In this document: in pieces, positions 8,565 through 17,700 of the stretch | How the letters are laid out: each line of letters begins with the position of its first letter | Numbering within the stretch: the first letter of the stretch is position 1 | NCBI GenBank assembly: GCA_041662605.1 | Contig: JBAZSD010000014.1 | Coordinates: forward strand, 1 to 64,000 | Reading direction: 5' to 3' | Length of the DNA stretch: 64,000 bases | Source of the DNA: Desulfomonilaceae bacterium | Lineage (GTDB): Bacteria > Desulfobacterota > Desulfomonilia > Desulfomonilales > Desulfomonilaceae | Position numbers and translations under genes: made by a program | Notes under the pieces: model-generated | What the model was told of the DNA's origin: nothing | The model's input: only the letters and a program-made list of their open reading frames with translations | The model's database searches: none

Positions 8565-8936
8565 GTGATAAGAATAAAGCGGATTTATGATGCCCCGTCC
8601 CGGAATGATGGCTATAGAGTACTGGTAGACAGACTCTGGCCACGGGGTATAAACAAACAAAAAGCCGGGATTGACATATGGCTGAAAGATGCTGCTCCCA
8701 GCGATGAATTGAGGAAGTGGTTCAACCATGATCCTCAAAAATGGGGTGATTTCAAAAAGAGATATTTTGCCGAGTTAGAACACAAACAAAGGATATTGGA
8801 CCCTGTCATTGAAAAGATCGAGGAAGGCGTGACCCTTCTTTATGGAGCGAAAGACGAGCAACACAATAATGCCGTGGCGTTAAAAGAATATTTAGAAAAG
8901 AAAGTGGAGGCTAAAGATGAAACAAGTATGGATTGA
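8565..8936 (+). CDS. DUF488 family protein
   Basis: The protein is 123 residues from GTG 8565. The start IRIKRIYDAPSRNDGYRVLVDRLWPRG region and the later KWFNHDPQKWGDFKKRY and VTLLYGAKDEQHNNA are characteristic of DUF488. The biochemical role of this family is not established. The open frame extends upstream to a TTG at 8514, but family members begin at the IRIKRIY strand and an aagg sequence lies before the GTG. Downstream come a palindrome and a fic remnant. Confidence 0.75.
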   Translation: MIRIKRIYDAPSRNDGYRVLVDRLWPRGINKQKAGIDIWLKDAAPSDELRKWFNHDPQKWGDFKKRYFAELEHKQRILDPVIEKIEEGVTLLYGAKDEQHNNAVALKEYLEKKVEAKDETSMD

Positions 8937-8989
8937 GTTCAAATAGAAAATGGGATTGACATCCAGCTCGTTTTTTAGAATAAGCCGCC

Positions 8990-9021
8990 AACCTAAAATA
9001 AGCGGAATCTTATTTTAGGTT
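8990..9021. repeat. Perfect 13-bp inverted repeat upstream of the fic remnant
   Basis: The arms aacctaaaataag (8990-9002) and cttattttaggtt (9009-9021) are perfectly complementary around a 6-nt loop. The right arm ends 13 nt before the ATG of the truncated fic gene. No T-run follows, so it is not a typical terminator. Its place suits an operator or a leader hairpin. A TTGACA at 8956-8961 upstream could be a -35 element, but the best -10 (tagaat, 8976-8981) leaves only a 14-nt spacer. Confidence 0.6.
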
Positions 9022-9034
9022 CAAGGCAAGACGC

Positions 9035-9165
9035 ATGAAACGAACGCTCCAAGGGCATTATGTGACGGCGCCGACAGTAGGTGAGAAGGTTCAGGCCTTT
9101 GTCGCTGCGCCGCTGCCGCCACTCCCTCCCATCGACTGACCGCCGCTCAGAAATGCAACTGAAGT
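9035..9165 (+). pseudogene. fic remnant: N-terminal piece only
   Basis: From ATG 9035 the frame encodes MKRTLQGHYVTAP, then VGEKVQAFVAAPLPP and LPPID, then a stop at 9137-9139. This matches the N-terminal tail typical of Fic/DOC AMP-transferase family proteins. In relatives a Trp usually follows the PPID-type motif. Here the codon is TGA and the frame continues with PPLRNATEV, so a TGG-to-TGA nonsense change is likely. The sequence then runs into the end of the convergent Fe-S protein gene, so the rest of the gene is gone. No catalytic motif remains. Confidence 0.6.
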
Positions 9166-9172
9166 TTTTCCC

Positions 9173-10171
9173 CTAGTTAAAGAACTTTTCCGGGACAAAA
9201 TCGGTCCCTCTGGTTTCCACCATACTTATAGCTTCGGTGGGACATGTAACCTGACACAGACCGCATCCCATGCATTTGCTCGCGTCCACAAAGGTGGGTT
9301 CATTTTCTTCTGCGACTATCGCCCCAAAGTAACATCTGTCGACACATGCGCCGCATGACGAACAAAGATCCGGATCAACCTTGGCTGCGAATCGGCTCGG
9401 TTCTATAACACTGATGCTGTGTTTAATGAGTATAGGCATGGTCTGACAGCAACAGGGGCAGCAATTACAGATAAACTGATCGACATTCTGTTTATTCATG
9501 ACGACATGGATTAAACCGTCTTCTTCCGCTTTGCGCACTATGTCAAGGGCTTCTTGCTTGTTCAATCGTCTTCCGGTTCCACGGGCTATGTTGTATTCGG
9601 CTCCTTTGTTTATCTGGAGACAGGCTTCCAGGGTCCTGTCACATTTGTGGGCGGTCAGGCGGCAAGTGCATTTTGTGACGGATATCACATTAGCCTTTTC
9701 GATAATTTCACTTACATCTTCAAAAGCCAAAACATGGGTTTTCGCCTGAATTGTAACCCCGACGGGAATAACCCTTGTGAAGGGACGAGGGAACATTTTG
9801 TTGAAATTCTTTGCAATTTCAGGCCACTCGAGTTCCATGAATTCCTGCCATACATCGAGGAATTCCTGGGGAGCTTCCGGCCACAGAATAGACGCGTCAT
9901 GGAACTGAATAAGGTCCCGAGACATTTTGTACTTCGGCGGATCGGATTTTCCGGAAGGGAATACCACCCCTTTAATAAAAAGAGTGTGCAACATTGAGGA
10001 AACTTCAGATTCCGTCAAATTTAACTTTTTTGCCACCTCAGGAGGCGTCCCAGGTAACGCCAGAAGCAGTTGAGCTTCCTTCAAATCAGCTATGATCTGG
10101 AAAAGTTTCGCTATCCTGTCCGATTGACCCAGGCCGATTCGAGTCGCCAGTTCACCGTATATGGATTCCAT
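9173..10171 (-). CDS. 4Fe-4S ferredoxin-type protein with N-terminal winged-helix-like region
   Basis: In this 332-residue protein, residues about 25-80 look like a winged helix (EVAKKLNLTESEVSSMLHTLFIKG). The middle contains a cysteine-rich segment (VTKCTCRLTAHKC and later CNCCPCCC). The C-terminus has two 4Fe-4S ferredoxin motifs (CSSCGACVDRCYFGA and CMGCGLCQVTCPTEA). Proteins of this layout are frequent in anaerobic Desulfobacterota and related groups and are presumed redox carriers or redox sensors. Partner unknown. Its 5' end faces the glycyl radical enzyme operon, with a tRNA fragment between them. Confidence 0.75.
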   Translation of the reverse strand: MESIYGELATRIGLGQSDRIAKLFQIIADLKEAQLLLALPGTPPEVAKKLNLTESEVSSMLHTLFIKGVVFPSGKSDPPKYKMSRDLIQFHDASILWPEAPQEFLDVWQEFMELEWPEIAKNFNKMFPRPFTRVIPVGVTIQAKTHVLAFEDVSEIIEKANVISVTKCTCRLTAHKCDRTLEACLQINKGAEYNIARGTGRRLNKQEALDIVRKAEEDGLIHVVMNKQNVDQFICNCCPCCCQTMPILIKHSISVIEPSRFAAKVDPDLCSSCGACVDRCYFGAIVAEENEPTFVDASKCMGCGLCQVTCPTEAISMVETRGTDFVPEKFFN

Positions 10172-10204
10172 TACTAATCCCCTTATATAGACTTTCGAGG
10201 CCCC

Positions 10205-10279
10205 AAACCAAAAAGGCTACCGGAAGACCCCCGTAACCTCTCTCAATAATTGACAACGGGGAGAGGATTTGAACCTCTG
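10205..10279 (-). repeat. tRNA-fMet scar A: 3' tRNA end plus terminator
   Basis: This stretch is a diverged copy of the 3' part of the initiator tRNA gene at 26965-27041 and its downstream terminator, in the same orientation. The terminator palindrome (aggctac...gtaacct, 10214-10239) and the T-arm with its flank (cggggagaggatttgaacct) are conserved. The acceptor/CCA region is replaced by ttgacaa. Beyond the T-arm, similarity to tRNA-fMet stops and the next bases (gttaggacaccggg) look like the D-arm and anticodon stem of another tRNA. It cannot encode a functional tRNA. Confidence 0.7.
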
Positions 10280-10652
10280 GGTTAGGACACCGGGTAATTG
10301 GTCATCTCCCGTGCCCTGAGCGCATACACCCTGGTTTTGAATACCAATATATCATAACCAAGTCAATTTGTTCCGGCAGAAAAAGGGCAACCGATCTTGA
10401 GAGCTGAAGGCCTATGACGTGACTGGCCTAACAGGTTAGCTAAGTGAATCCATCTACCTTAACATTTTAGAGCAGTTATAAAATAGATCATTTCCTTTAT
10501 GAGACTTTCCGACTGGCAGCTTTACCCGACGTCCATATTGACATATCTGATCTTACAACATTTACTCATTGAAAATATCTTGCCTTCTTTGATACCATTT
10601 ACTTCAAGTTAAGGATTTCAAGGAGTTTTGCGACCAGGGGAGGATAGCGCTC
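10280..10652. other. Leader region of the glycyl radical enzyme operon
   Basis: This is AT-rich sequence without a supported ORF. The first 70 bases continue the tRNA-like scar. The ribosome-binding site of the next gene (ggggagg, about 10637-10643) is at the end. I cannot place a confident sigma-70 or sigma-54 promoter. Confidence 0.4.
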
Positions 10653-13214
10653 ATGAACCAAGTTACCCTCGGTGACGTTTCTCTGAGAGGAATCAGCCTT
10701 GACCAATATGATGAACTTGGAAAAATGCGAGACGCATACTTCCAAGCGGTCCCCGAAATTTGTATCGAACGCCCTTGTTTGGTTACCAATTTTCACCTGG
10801 AAATGGGTTTGCTTGATCAGCCGAGGATCTCAATCCTGGACAAGGCCCGTGTGTATCGGAAGGTTCTTGAAGAACGTGAGCCTATTGTTTCCCACACATC
10901 GGCGCGCGACCACAATATGCGCGAGTTCTCCATTGATGACACATCTCCATTTGCCGGATCCACCACAAGCAAGTTCAAGGGAGTCCTGCTCCACCCTGAA
11001 CTGCTGGCCCTGGCTATGTGGTCTGAACTGAACACCGTTTCGGACCGGTCTCAAAACCCTTTTTTCATTGACAAGAATGATATTGAAACTTTGACTCTTG
11101 CTATTTTTCCCCATTGGCTGAAAAAGTCCGTGTGGGAAATCACAAGGTATCGCGACTATCCAGGTCAGTTTCACACGATTACATCTCGCGAACCTGACAA
11201 TATGACGCTTCTTCAGAATGCGGTCTTTTTCATTACAAGCAAAGTGCTGTGTATATCGCACGCTATACCTGATTTTTCAAAAGCTCTGGACTCTGGTCTT
11301 GGCTCGATGATTGAGGAGGCTATACGTAAAGAACACGAAACTTCGGATTCGAGCAAGAAGCAGTTTTACCAGGCGGTGAGAGAAACGATGGAAGGTATTA
11401 TCTCCTATTCCACGAACCTCGCGAATCAAGCCAGGGAAGACTCCAAAAGGGCCGATATCGATCCAGCCGAAAAGTCCCGTCTTGAAGAAATTGCCCAGAT
11501 CTATCGAAACGTGCCGAAGAAACCGGCGCGAACCTTTCGAGAGGCCTTGACCACAGTGTGGATATGCTGGACCGCTATTCATCTTGAAAACCCAAATGTT
11601 GGGATGAGCCTGGGGCGTTTGGATCAGGTCCTTTATCCATATTACAAAAGAGATATCAGTTCCGGAGCGCTGACAGTTAGAAGAGCGATAGAATTGATTT
11701 GCTACCTATGGCTTAAAATTGGGGATCACGTCCCGATGATGCCGGAAACAGGTGAGCAGCTTTTTGGGGGAACAGGCTCCAATCAGGCCATCACCTTAGG
11801 TGGTGTGGACAAAAACGGAAATGACGCAGTAAACGACCTCACGTACATCATGCTCAAGGCGACTGAATTGATGAGGTTGAGGGACCCTAATCTGAACGCA
11901 AGGTATCACTCTGGAAAGAATTCCGACGAATATCTGAAGAGGATTACCGAGGTCAATATCAAGACAGGGGCCACTCCAGCCATACATAATGATAGGGCTG
12001 TATTCAAGGCGCTTCGTTCCAAAGGCCATTCGACGGAACAGGCCTGGGATTACGGCATTGTCGGCTGCGTGGAACCCGTGAGCGCTGGAAGGACCTACGG
12101 TCACAATGCCGCGATCATCCTGAATCTAGCGTCAACTCTTGAAATGGCGCTGTTCCAGGGAAAGCACAGGCATACCGGTAACAAGCAAATCGGCCTTCAA
12201 ACGGACAATCCCGCCATCTTTAATGATTACGCACAGTTCTGGGACGCCTTCAAGCGCCAGACTGAGTGTCTCATAGACCGGGCGGTTGAACTGAACAATC
12301 AGTTTGGCAAGACCCACCAGGATTTTTATCCTACTCCAATCCTGTCAGCCTTCTTCGAAGGTCCGATGGACAAGGGCGTGGATCTGATCCAGGGTGGCGC
12401 TACGATTAACAGCTCAGGAGCGGCAATCGTGGGTTTCGCTGACGTAGTGGATTCACTTGCCGCGATCAGGAAGTGGGTGTTTGAGATTGATGATAACCAA
12501 AAAATAAGTTTCCCCAGACTGCTTGCAGCTCTCAGTAAGGATTTTGTTGGAAACACACACGAAGCTATTGGAAAACTGCTTTGGAATCAGAATAAGACTC
12601 CCAAGTTCGGCAATGAGCATCCGGTCGCGGATCAGATTGCACGGGACGTTGTGACAATGTTGGATGAGCAGTTCGGATGCAGGGTCAATTACCGCGGTGG
12701 CCATTATCGAGTCGGATACTGGACCATGACCATTCATGCAGCTTTTGGTAAACTCACCCAGAGTCTTCCCAACGGCCGCAAGGCTCGTCAGAACTTTGCC
12801 AGCGGCATTACTCCAGTTTCCAATGTTACGCCCTATTTGAGCAAAGCCCTTGGTTCAGTGGCGCAACTTCCGGCCGAAGCTCTTTCCAGCGGAGTGGCGC
12901 TAAACATCAAATATACTCCGGAAACAGATGTGGTTCTTATGCGGGATAACTTTGCGGCTACGGTGAAGGCTTTCTTCAGTAGTGACTTTGGTGGTCGTGA
13001 TGGAGGCTTTGAAATTCAGTTTAACATAGTGTCACGGGAAACATTAAAGGCGGCTCAAAGGAGACCTGAGCTACACGGTGATCTTCTCGTAAGGGTCTCG
13101 GGCTACACAGCCTATTTCCGGGATCTCAATCCCCAGATGCAAGAGGAGATCATACAGCGTACAGAGTATCTCCTGTCCACCGGCAATGCGCAGCATTGCA
13201 TCGAAATCTCCTAG
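10653..13214 (+). CDS. Glycyl radical enzyme (PFL/glycerol dehydratase superfamily), substrate unknown
   Basis: The 853-residue protein carries both hallmarks of glycyl radical enzymes: the thiyl-radical cysteine in GIVGCVEPVSAG (Cys472, with Glu474) and the C-terminal glycyl loop RVSGYTAYF (Gly817). A GCVEP motif is typical of the dehydratase/lyase branch (glycerol, propanediol, choline, isethionate types) and not of pyruvate formate-lyase, which has a Cys-Cys pair. FGGTGSNQAITLGGVD matches the conserved barrel region. The first 120 residues (with RISILDKARVY and FAGSTTSKFKG) look unlike the well-known enzymes. The gene is followed by an SCP2-like gene and the activase, a combination I do not recognise from characterised pathways. 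Confidence 0.88.
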   Translation: MNQVTLGDVSLRGISLDQYDELGKMRDAYFQAVPEICIERPCLVTNFHLEMGLLDQPRISILDKARVYRKVLEEREPIVSHTSARDHNMREFSIDDTSPFAGSTTSKFKGVLLHPELLALAMWSELNTVSDRSQNPFFIDKNDIETLTLAIFPHWLKKSVWEITRYRDYPGQFHTITSREPDNMTLLQNAVFFITSKVLCISHAIPDFSKALDSGLGSMIEEAIRKEHETSDSSKKQFYQAVRETMEGIISYSTNLANQAREDSKRADIDPAEKSRLEEIAQIYRNVPKKPARTFREALTTVWICWTAIHLENPNVGMSLGRLDQVLYPYYKRDISSGALTVRRAIELICYLWLKIGDHVPMMPETGEQLFGGTGSNQAITLGGVDKNGNDAVNDLTYIMLKATELMRLRDPNLNARYHSGKNSDEYLKRITEVNIKTGATPAIHNDRAVFKALRSKGHSTEQAWDYGIVGCVEPVSAGRTYGHNAAIILNLASTLEMALFQGKHRHTGNKQIGLQTDNPAIFNDYAQFWDAFKRQTECLIDRAVELNNQFGKTHQDFYPTPILSAFFEGPMDKGVDLIQGGATINSSGAAIVGFADVVDSLAAIRKWVFEIDDNQKISFPRLLAALSKDFVGNTHEAIGKLLWNQNKTPKFGNEHPVADQIARDVVTMLDEQFGCRVNYRGGHYRVGYWTMTIHAAFGKLTQSLPNGRKARQNFASGITPVSNVTPYLSKALGSVAQLPAEALSSGVALNIKYTPETDVVLMRDNFAATVKAFFSSDFGGRDGGFEIQFNIVSRETLKAAQRRPELHGDLLVRVSGYTAYFRDLNPQMQEEIIQRTEYLLSTGNAQHCIEIS

Positions 13215-13289
13215 TTCGAGTCGTGAGAAGACGGGTTTCTCAAGGACCATTTCTCGCCAAGATATTAAAATCCCTAAAGAAGGAGAAAA

Positions 13290-13742
13290 ATGTCCATTCT
13301 AGATGAATTTCAGGCCATAGTGGGGGAATTGAGCGCAGACATCTCGGACCGCACCCTGGAAACACTTCTTAATGGAATGAGTTTGGCCTTTAGGATATCA
13401 GAGTCCGGCATTGGGAAAATCCTGGGTCTGGACGGCTATAGCAGGAACATCGAGAAGCCATTCAGCGCAGTTTACGTGTTTTGCAATGAAGACGAGGAGG
13501 TGGAAGCGACAGCCCGCTTTCAGAATGGAGAAATGCTGGTTTTCGATGATGGGGCTAAACAGTGGGATCTTAAGGTAAGTTTCAAGGATGTAAAAGCGTT
13601 CTGGAAATTTATACTTTCGGGGGGTGATGATATCGTGGATTCAATACTGGCTAATGACGTAGAGGTATATGGTAACGTCAACTACCTCCACAAGTTCGGT
13701 TTCATGGCCAAGGATCTAATGAAGAGATTGGGGCTTGCCTGA
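13290..13742 (+). CDS. SCP2 (sterol carrier)-like small protein
   Basis: The 150-residue protein starts at ATG behind aaggag. The middle has alternating strands (FSAVYVFCNEDEEVEATARF, MLVFDDG) followed by a helix and a run with DLKVSFKDVKAFWKFIL and SGGDDIVDSILANDVEVYGN. This is the SCP2 fold layout, whose members bind lipids or other hydrophobic ligands. The VEVYGN and MAKDLM stretch near the end matches the closing part of that domain. The gene lies between the glycyl radical enzyme and its activase in one apparent operon. A role in presenting a hydrophobic substrate is inference. Confidence 0.6.
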   Translation: MSILDEFQAIVGELSADISDRTLETLLNGMSLAFRISESGIGKILGLDGYSRNIEKPFSAVYVFCNEDEEVEATARFQNGEMLVFDDGAKQWDLKVSFKDVKAFWKFILSGGDDIVDSILANDVEVYGNVNYLHKFGFMAKDLMKRLGLA

Positions 13743-13778
13743 GGATTTCAATCTCCTTTCGATGTTTCGATTTTAGAC

Positions 13779-14675
13779 GTGACACAACTGCCTCTAATAA
13801 TTGATATCAAGCGGTACAGTTTCGAGGATGGCCCAGGGATACGCAGCGTCGTCTTTTTCAAGGGTTGTCCCATGAGATGCGTATTCTGCCACAACCCTGA
13901 ATCCCAACAACTCGGACCGGAAATCGCATTTTCGAGCAATCTGTGCATCAAGTGCGGGGCCTGCGTGGATGTCTGCCCGCAAGGAGCTTTGGACGAGTTA
14001 CTCAGCGGCCGAATTCTCAGAGACAAATGCAACTACTGTGGGAAGTGCGCGGATGTCTGTCCGACCGACGGCCTAAGACTCATCGGCAAGTATTATTCGG
14101 TGGAAGCCCTCACGGAGGTACTGCTCCGTGATTTCGAGTACTACCGCCACTCGAATGGCGGAGTAACCCTTTCAGGGGGAGAATCCACTCTTTTCCCTAG
14201 CTATCTTGAACTTCTTCTCAAGGGCCTCAAGGCAAAAGGAATCCACATAGTCCTCGAAACATCGGGATATTTCAACTATGGCGCCTTTCGACGCAAGATC
14301 TATCCATACCTCGACCTTATTTATTACGACATAAAGTTTGTCGATAACGCAACTCACCTAAAGTATTGTGGACGACCTAACGGAATCATTCTCAGGAATT
14401 TCCGCGAGTTGATGACAGAGGGCAAAGTTGATATCCTCCCTCGCATTCCTTTGGCGCCTGGCGTCACGTTGACCGAGACAAATCTTGGGGGAGTGGTGGA
14501 TTTCTTGCGCTCATCCGGCGCAAAGACGGTGGCGCCTATCTCTTACAACCCGATGGGGCTTTCAAAATTCGAAACCCTGGGTAGACCGAAACCCAACCTG
14601 CCCGAGAGGTTCATGACGCCGGAAGAAACCAGCCAAGCCTACGAAATCTTAAAAAGAAGCTCTCTGTTCCGATAA
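13779..14675 (+). CDS. Glycyl radical enzyme activating enzyme (radical SAM)
   Basis: In this 298-residue protein the radical SAM motif Cx3Cx2C is Cys30, Cys34 and Cys37 (GCPMRCVFCHNPE). A ferredoxin-like insert carries two further 4Fe-4S sets (Cys56/59/62/66 and Cys84/87/90/94). That insert is typical of activases for the dehydratase-type glycyl radical enzymes and is absent from PflA. GGVTLSGGE is the conserved SAM-binding GGE motif. The start is GTG 13779; the frame is closed by a TGA at 13739-13741 upstream and offers no ATG. The ribosome-binding site is weak, so coupling to the upstream gene is likely. Confidence 0.9.
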   Translation: MTQLPLIIDIKRYSFEDGPGIRSVVFFKGCPMRCVFCHNPESQQLGPEIAFSSNLCIKCGACVDVCPQGALDELLSGRILRDKCNYCGKCADVCPTDGLRLIGKYYSVEALTEVLLRDFEYYRHSNGGVTLSGGESTLFPSYLELLLKGLKAKGIHIVLETSGYFNYGAFRRKIYPYLDLIYYDIKFVDNATHLKYCGRPNGIILRNFRELMTEGKVDILPRIPLAPGVTLTETNLGGVVDFLRSSGAKTVAPISYNPMGLSKFETLGRPKPNLPERFMTPEETSQAYEILKRSSLFR

Positions 14676-14719
14676 TTCGGTTGCTTCACAATGGGGGCAA
14701 TGTCAAAGACAATTCATAA

Positions 14720-17700
14720 TCATGTCTTGATTGTCGCTACGCGCCGTATCATTTCAAACAACACTGGAACATCAACAGGCTTCGCCAGTACTCCATCTAT
14801 GCCGGATTCGTCCATTCTTTCCCGGTCAAAAGACTGTCCACCCCATCCTGTTAACAATACAAAAGGAGTCTTGGGAATCCCTTTGTCCCGGCACATAGAT
14901 CGGACCATGGCGCCCACCTGCCAACCACTCATTCCCGGCATTCCCAGGTCGCAAAGCACAAGATCCACATGACGCTGTCTGTAGAGATCAATTCCCTGGC
15001 TGCCTGAAAATGCTGTCAGGACAGTTTGGCCATGTCCGGTAAGCAGATCGTGAAACAGAGTCACCAGCGCCTCTGTATCATCAATGACCAGGATTGTCAG
15101 CTCAAGGTCACTGATCGTTTCAGGAGCAAGAAAAACTTCTTCGTGGGGCGCCTCGGCAAGAGGAAGTTTGACGGTGAAAGTTGTCCCGATTCCAACCTTG
15201 CCGGCCACTGAGACTATGCCACCGTGGCTTTTCAGAATCCCCTGACTGACCGCTAGCCCTAAGCCCGTTCCTGCCGCCCCTTTAGTAGTCCAAAACGGCT
15301 CAAACAATCTTTCCTTGTCCGCTTCGGAGACCCCCACGCCGGTATCCCGGACTTCAAGGATTACGTGATCTTCAACTACAGAGGTGGTGATTTTTATATA
15401 TCCGCCTTTCGGCATTGCTTCAGCCGCATTCTTGATGAAATTTACCAGTACCTCGAAGAGTTCGCTGTCTTTTCCGGAAATAAAACAGCCATCGGCGAGA
15501 TGGTGTTTCATTTCTATTACGATGCCCTTCTTTTCAAGGTTGGTCTTCCACCACGGGCGACTTATTTCGGAAGCCTGTCTCACGACTTCAGACAAATCAA
15601 ATGTCTTTTTTTCAGGGGATTTGTCATCAGCTCTAATTTTCGCATAACTCTGGAGTCGTCTGACGGTGTCCGAGCCAAGTTTTGAGGAATCAAGAATGCG
15701 TTCGAGATTCTTCCTGATTTGGCCGGTTTTCCCGGATTCGAGATCAACGAGAGCCAACTCGACTCCGGCCATCGTTACCTGGAGCATGTTATTGAAATTG
15801 TGGGCTACTCCGCCGGCTAGGTCTGCTATGGCGTTCAAACGTTCGGTTCGGACGTGAAGGTCCGCGGATCTCTTAAGCTCTGTTATGTCGGTCAAGAAGC
15901 TCAGCGTCGCAGGACTGTCTTCCCATGTGACAACCACCGAGTTGATCTGAACCCAAATCGTAGTTGAGTCTTTTCTAACAATTCTGAACGGATAAATGTT
16001 AGGCGCAGGCTCCCATTCCAGACGATCCAGGAGTCGTTCCGTGACCAAATCCCGGTCTTCCGGATGGACGAAGTCAACAAAGGGTCTGGATAACAATTCT
16101 TCAGACGAGTACCCGGTGAGACCCATGGTCCTGGGATTCAAAAATTTGAAATCACCGTCCTGAATGACAAAAATGGCTTCCTGGGCATTCTCGAATAAGG
16201 ACTTATATCTTTCGGCGGTCTCGTCAAGGGCCTTGTACAACCTGGCGTTTTCTATAGATATCGCAGCCTGAGCTGAGAGTACTTTCAACATTTCTGCACG
16301 GCCTGCTGTGAAAACGCCTGTGGCCTGATTGTTTTCCAGGTAAAGTAGACCCGACAATCGGCCGGTGGCCATTATAGGGAGACAGAAAACCGATCTGAGT
16401 CCTCTTTGTAATACGTATTCATTGTGAGTGAATGGGCCTTCATTTCCGGCGTCACTCAAAAGCACCGGTTCCTTTGTTCGTGCGACATAGTTCACTATTG
16501 CGGAGGACACTTCCCGACTTTCTTCAACTGGAACGGGTCTGCGTTCATACTGCGCCCCGTGCTCTGCGTCCGCAGAAGCTTCTATGGTGAGAGCCCCTTC
16601 TTTATGTAATATCAGAAGCCCTCGTTCAGCTCCGGCGACCTCAATCACTATCTTCATAAGTTTCCTGAGTAAATTCTCAAGAACGATTTCGCCGGAAATC
16701 ATCTGGGAGGCTCTGAGGACCGCTGCCAAATCGAGGGTTTCATCAGAAATGGTAGTGTCAGAAACTGTCAAAAGGGGAGTTTTTCCCAGCAATTGGGAAT
16801 AATTGTCTTCTATGTGATTGACTTTCGCTTGCGCTCCCCAACGGGAGTAACAATATCGAGCCTGCTCCATGTGCGCTTTTGCGCTAGCCAAATCCTGCCT
16901 CGACAAGTAGAACATCCCCGCTCTCTCGTAGGCGAGAGCCTCTTCGTTGATATAGCCACTATCCCGAGCAAGCGAGATGGCTTGACTATAATGATCAGCA
17001 GCCTCACTACCTTGCCCCAGGACTCTTAATCGCTCGGCCTGCGCCAGATGGAACTTGTGCAAAAAATTGGCCGGCGCCGTCTGACTCCACTTCTTGAGTT
17101 TCTTTAGATCAACCATGACTTTGTTCAATATGGAGCGCCGATGTTTATGGTCCGATTGTGAAAGGATCTCAATACGCGCGAGGGCGCTATAGAAGGCCAC
17201 CACAGGAACAAGCACGGTCGCTCGACCGCCATCCAGATATTCTTCCGCCTTTTGGCCGTTTTCGATGGCGTCGTGATAGTTGTAAAACAGGTAGCACAGG
17301 CGGAGCTTTTGTACAAATGTGGTCAGAGCGATTGCCCTCTCATTGGACTTTAATAACTCCGGCAATGTCTCTTCTTCATCATAGGCCTGGCCAACCAGGC
17401 GACAGGGATTTTCCGAATGCCCCATCATATTAAGTAATTCCTGGTGGTAAACCTGTATTAAATAGGCGGGGAATTTTTGTCTCAGTTTGCCGAGCGCATC
17501 CACATACCGGGTCATTTTTTGCCCAAGTTCGGCAAGATCCTCACCGGCGCCGAAAGAGTGAGTGCAGAAAAAAGCTGCGGAAAGAGAGGCGTATTCAATG
17601 TCTCCAAGTTCAAGACCGGTCTGAAAACCGTCCTCAAGATATTTCAGGCCGTCCCTGAGGGGCTTACACCAGAGAAATATGAGAGCGTGAACTGCAAAAT

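Noticed and set aside
8956..8981. TTGACA with tagaat as promoter of the fic remnant
   Set aside because: The spacer is only 14 nt, too short for sigma-70. It is mentioned only as a possible -35 element.
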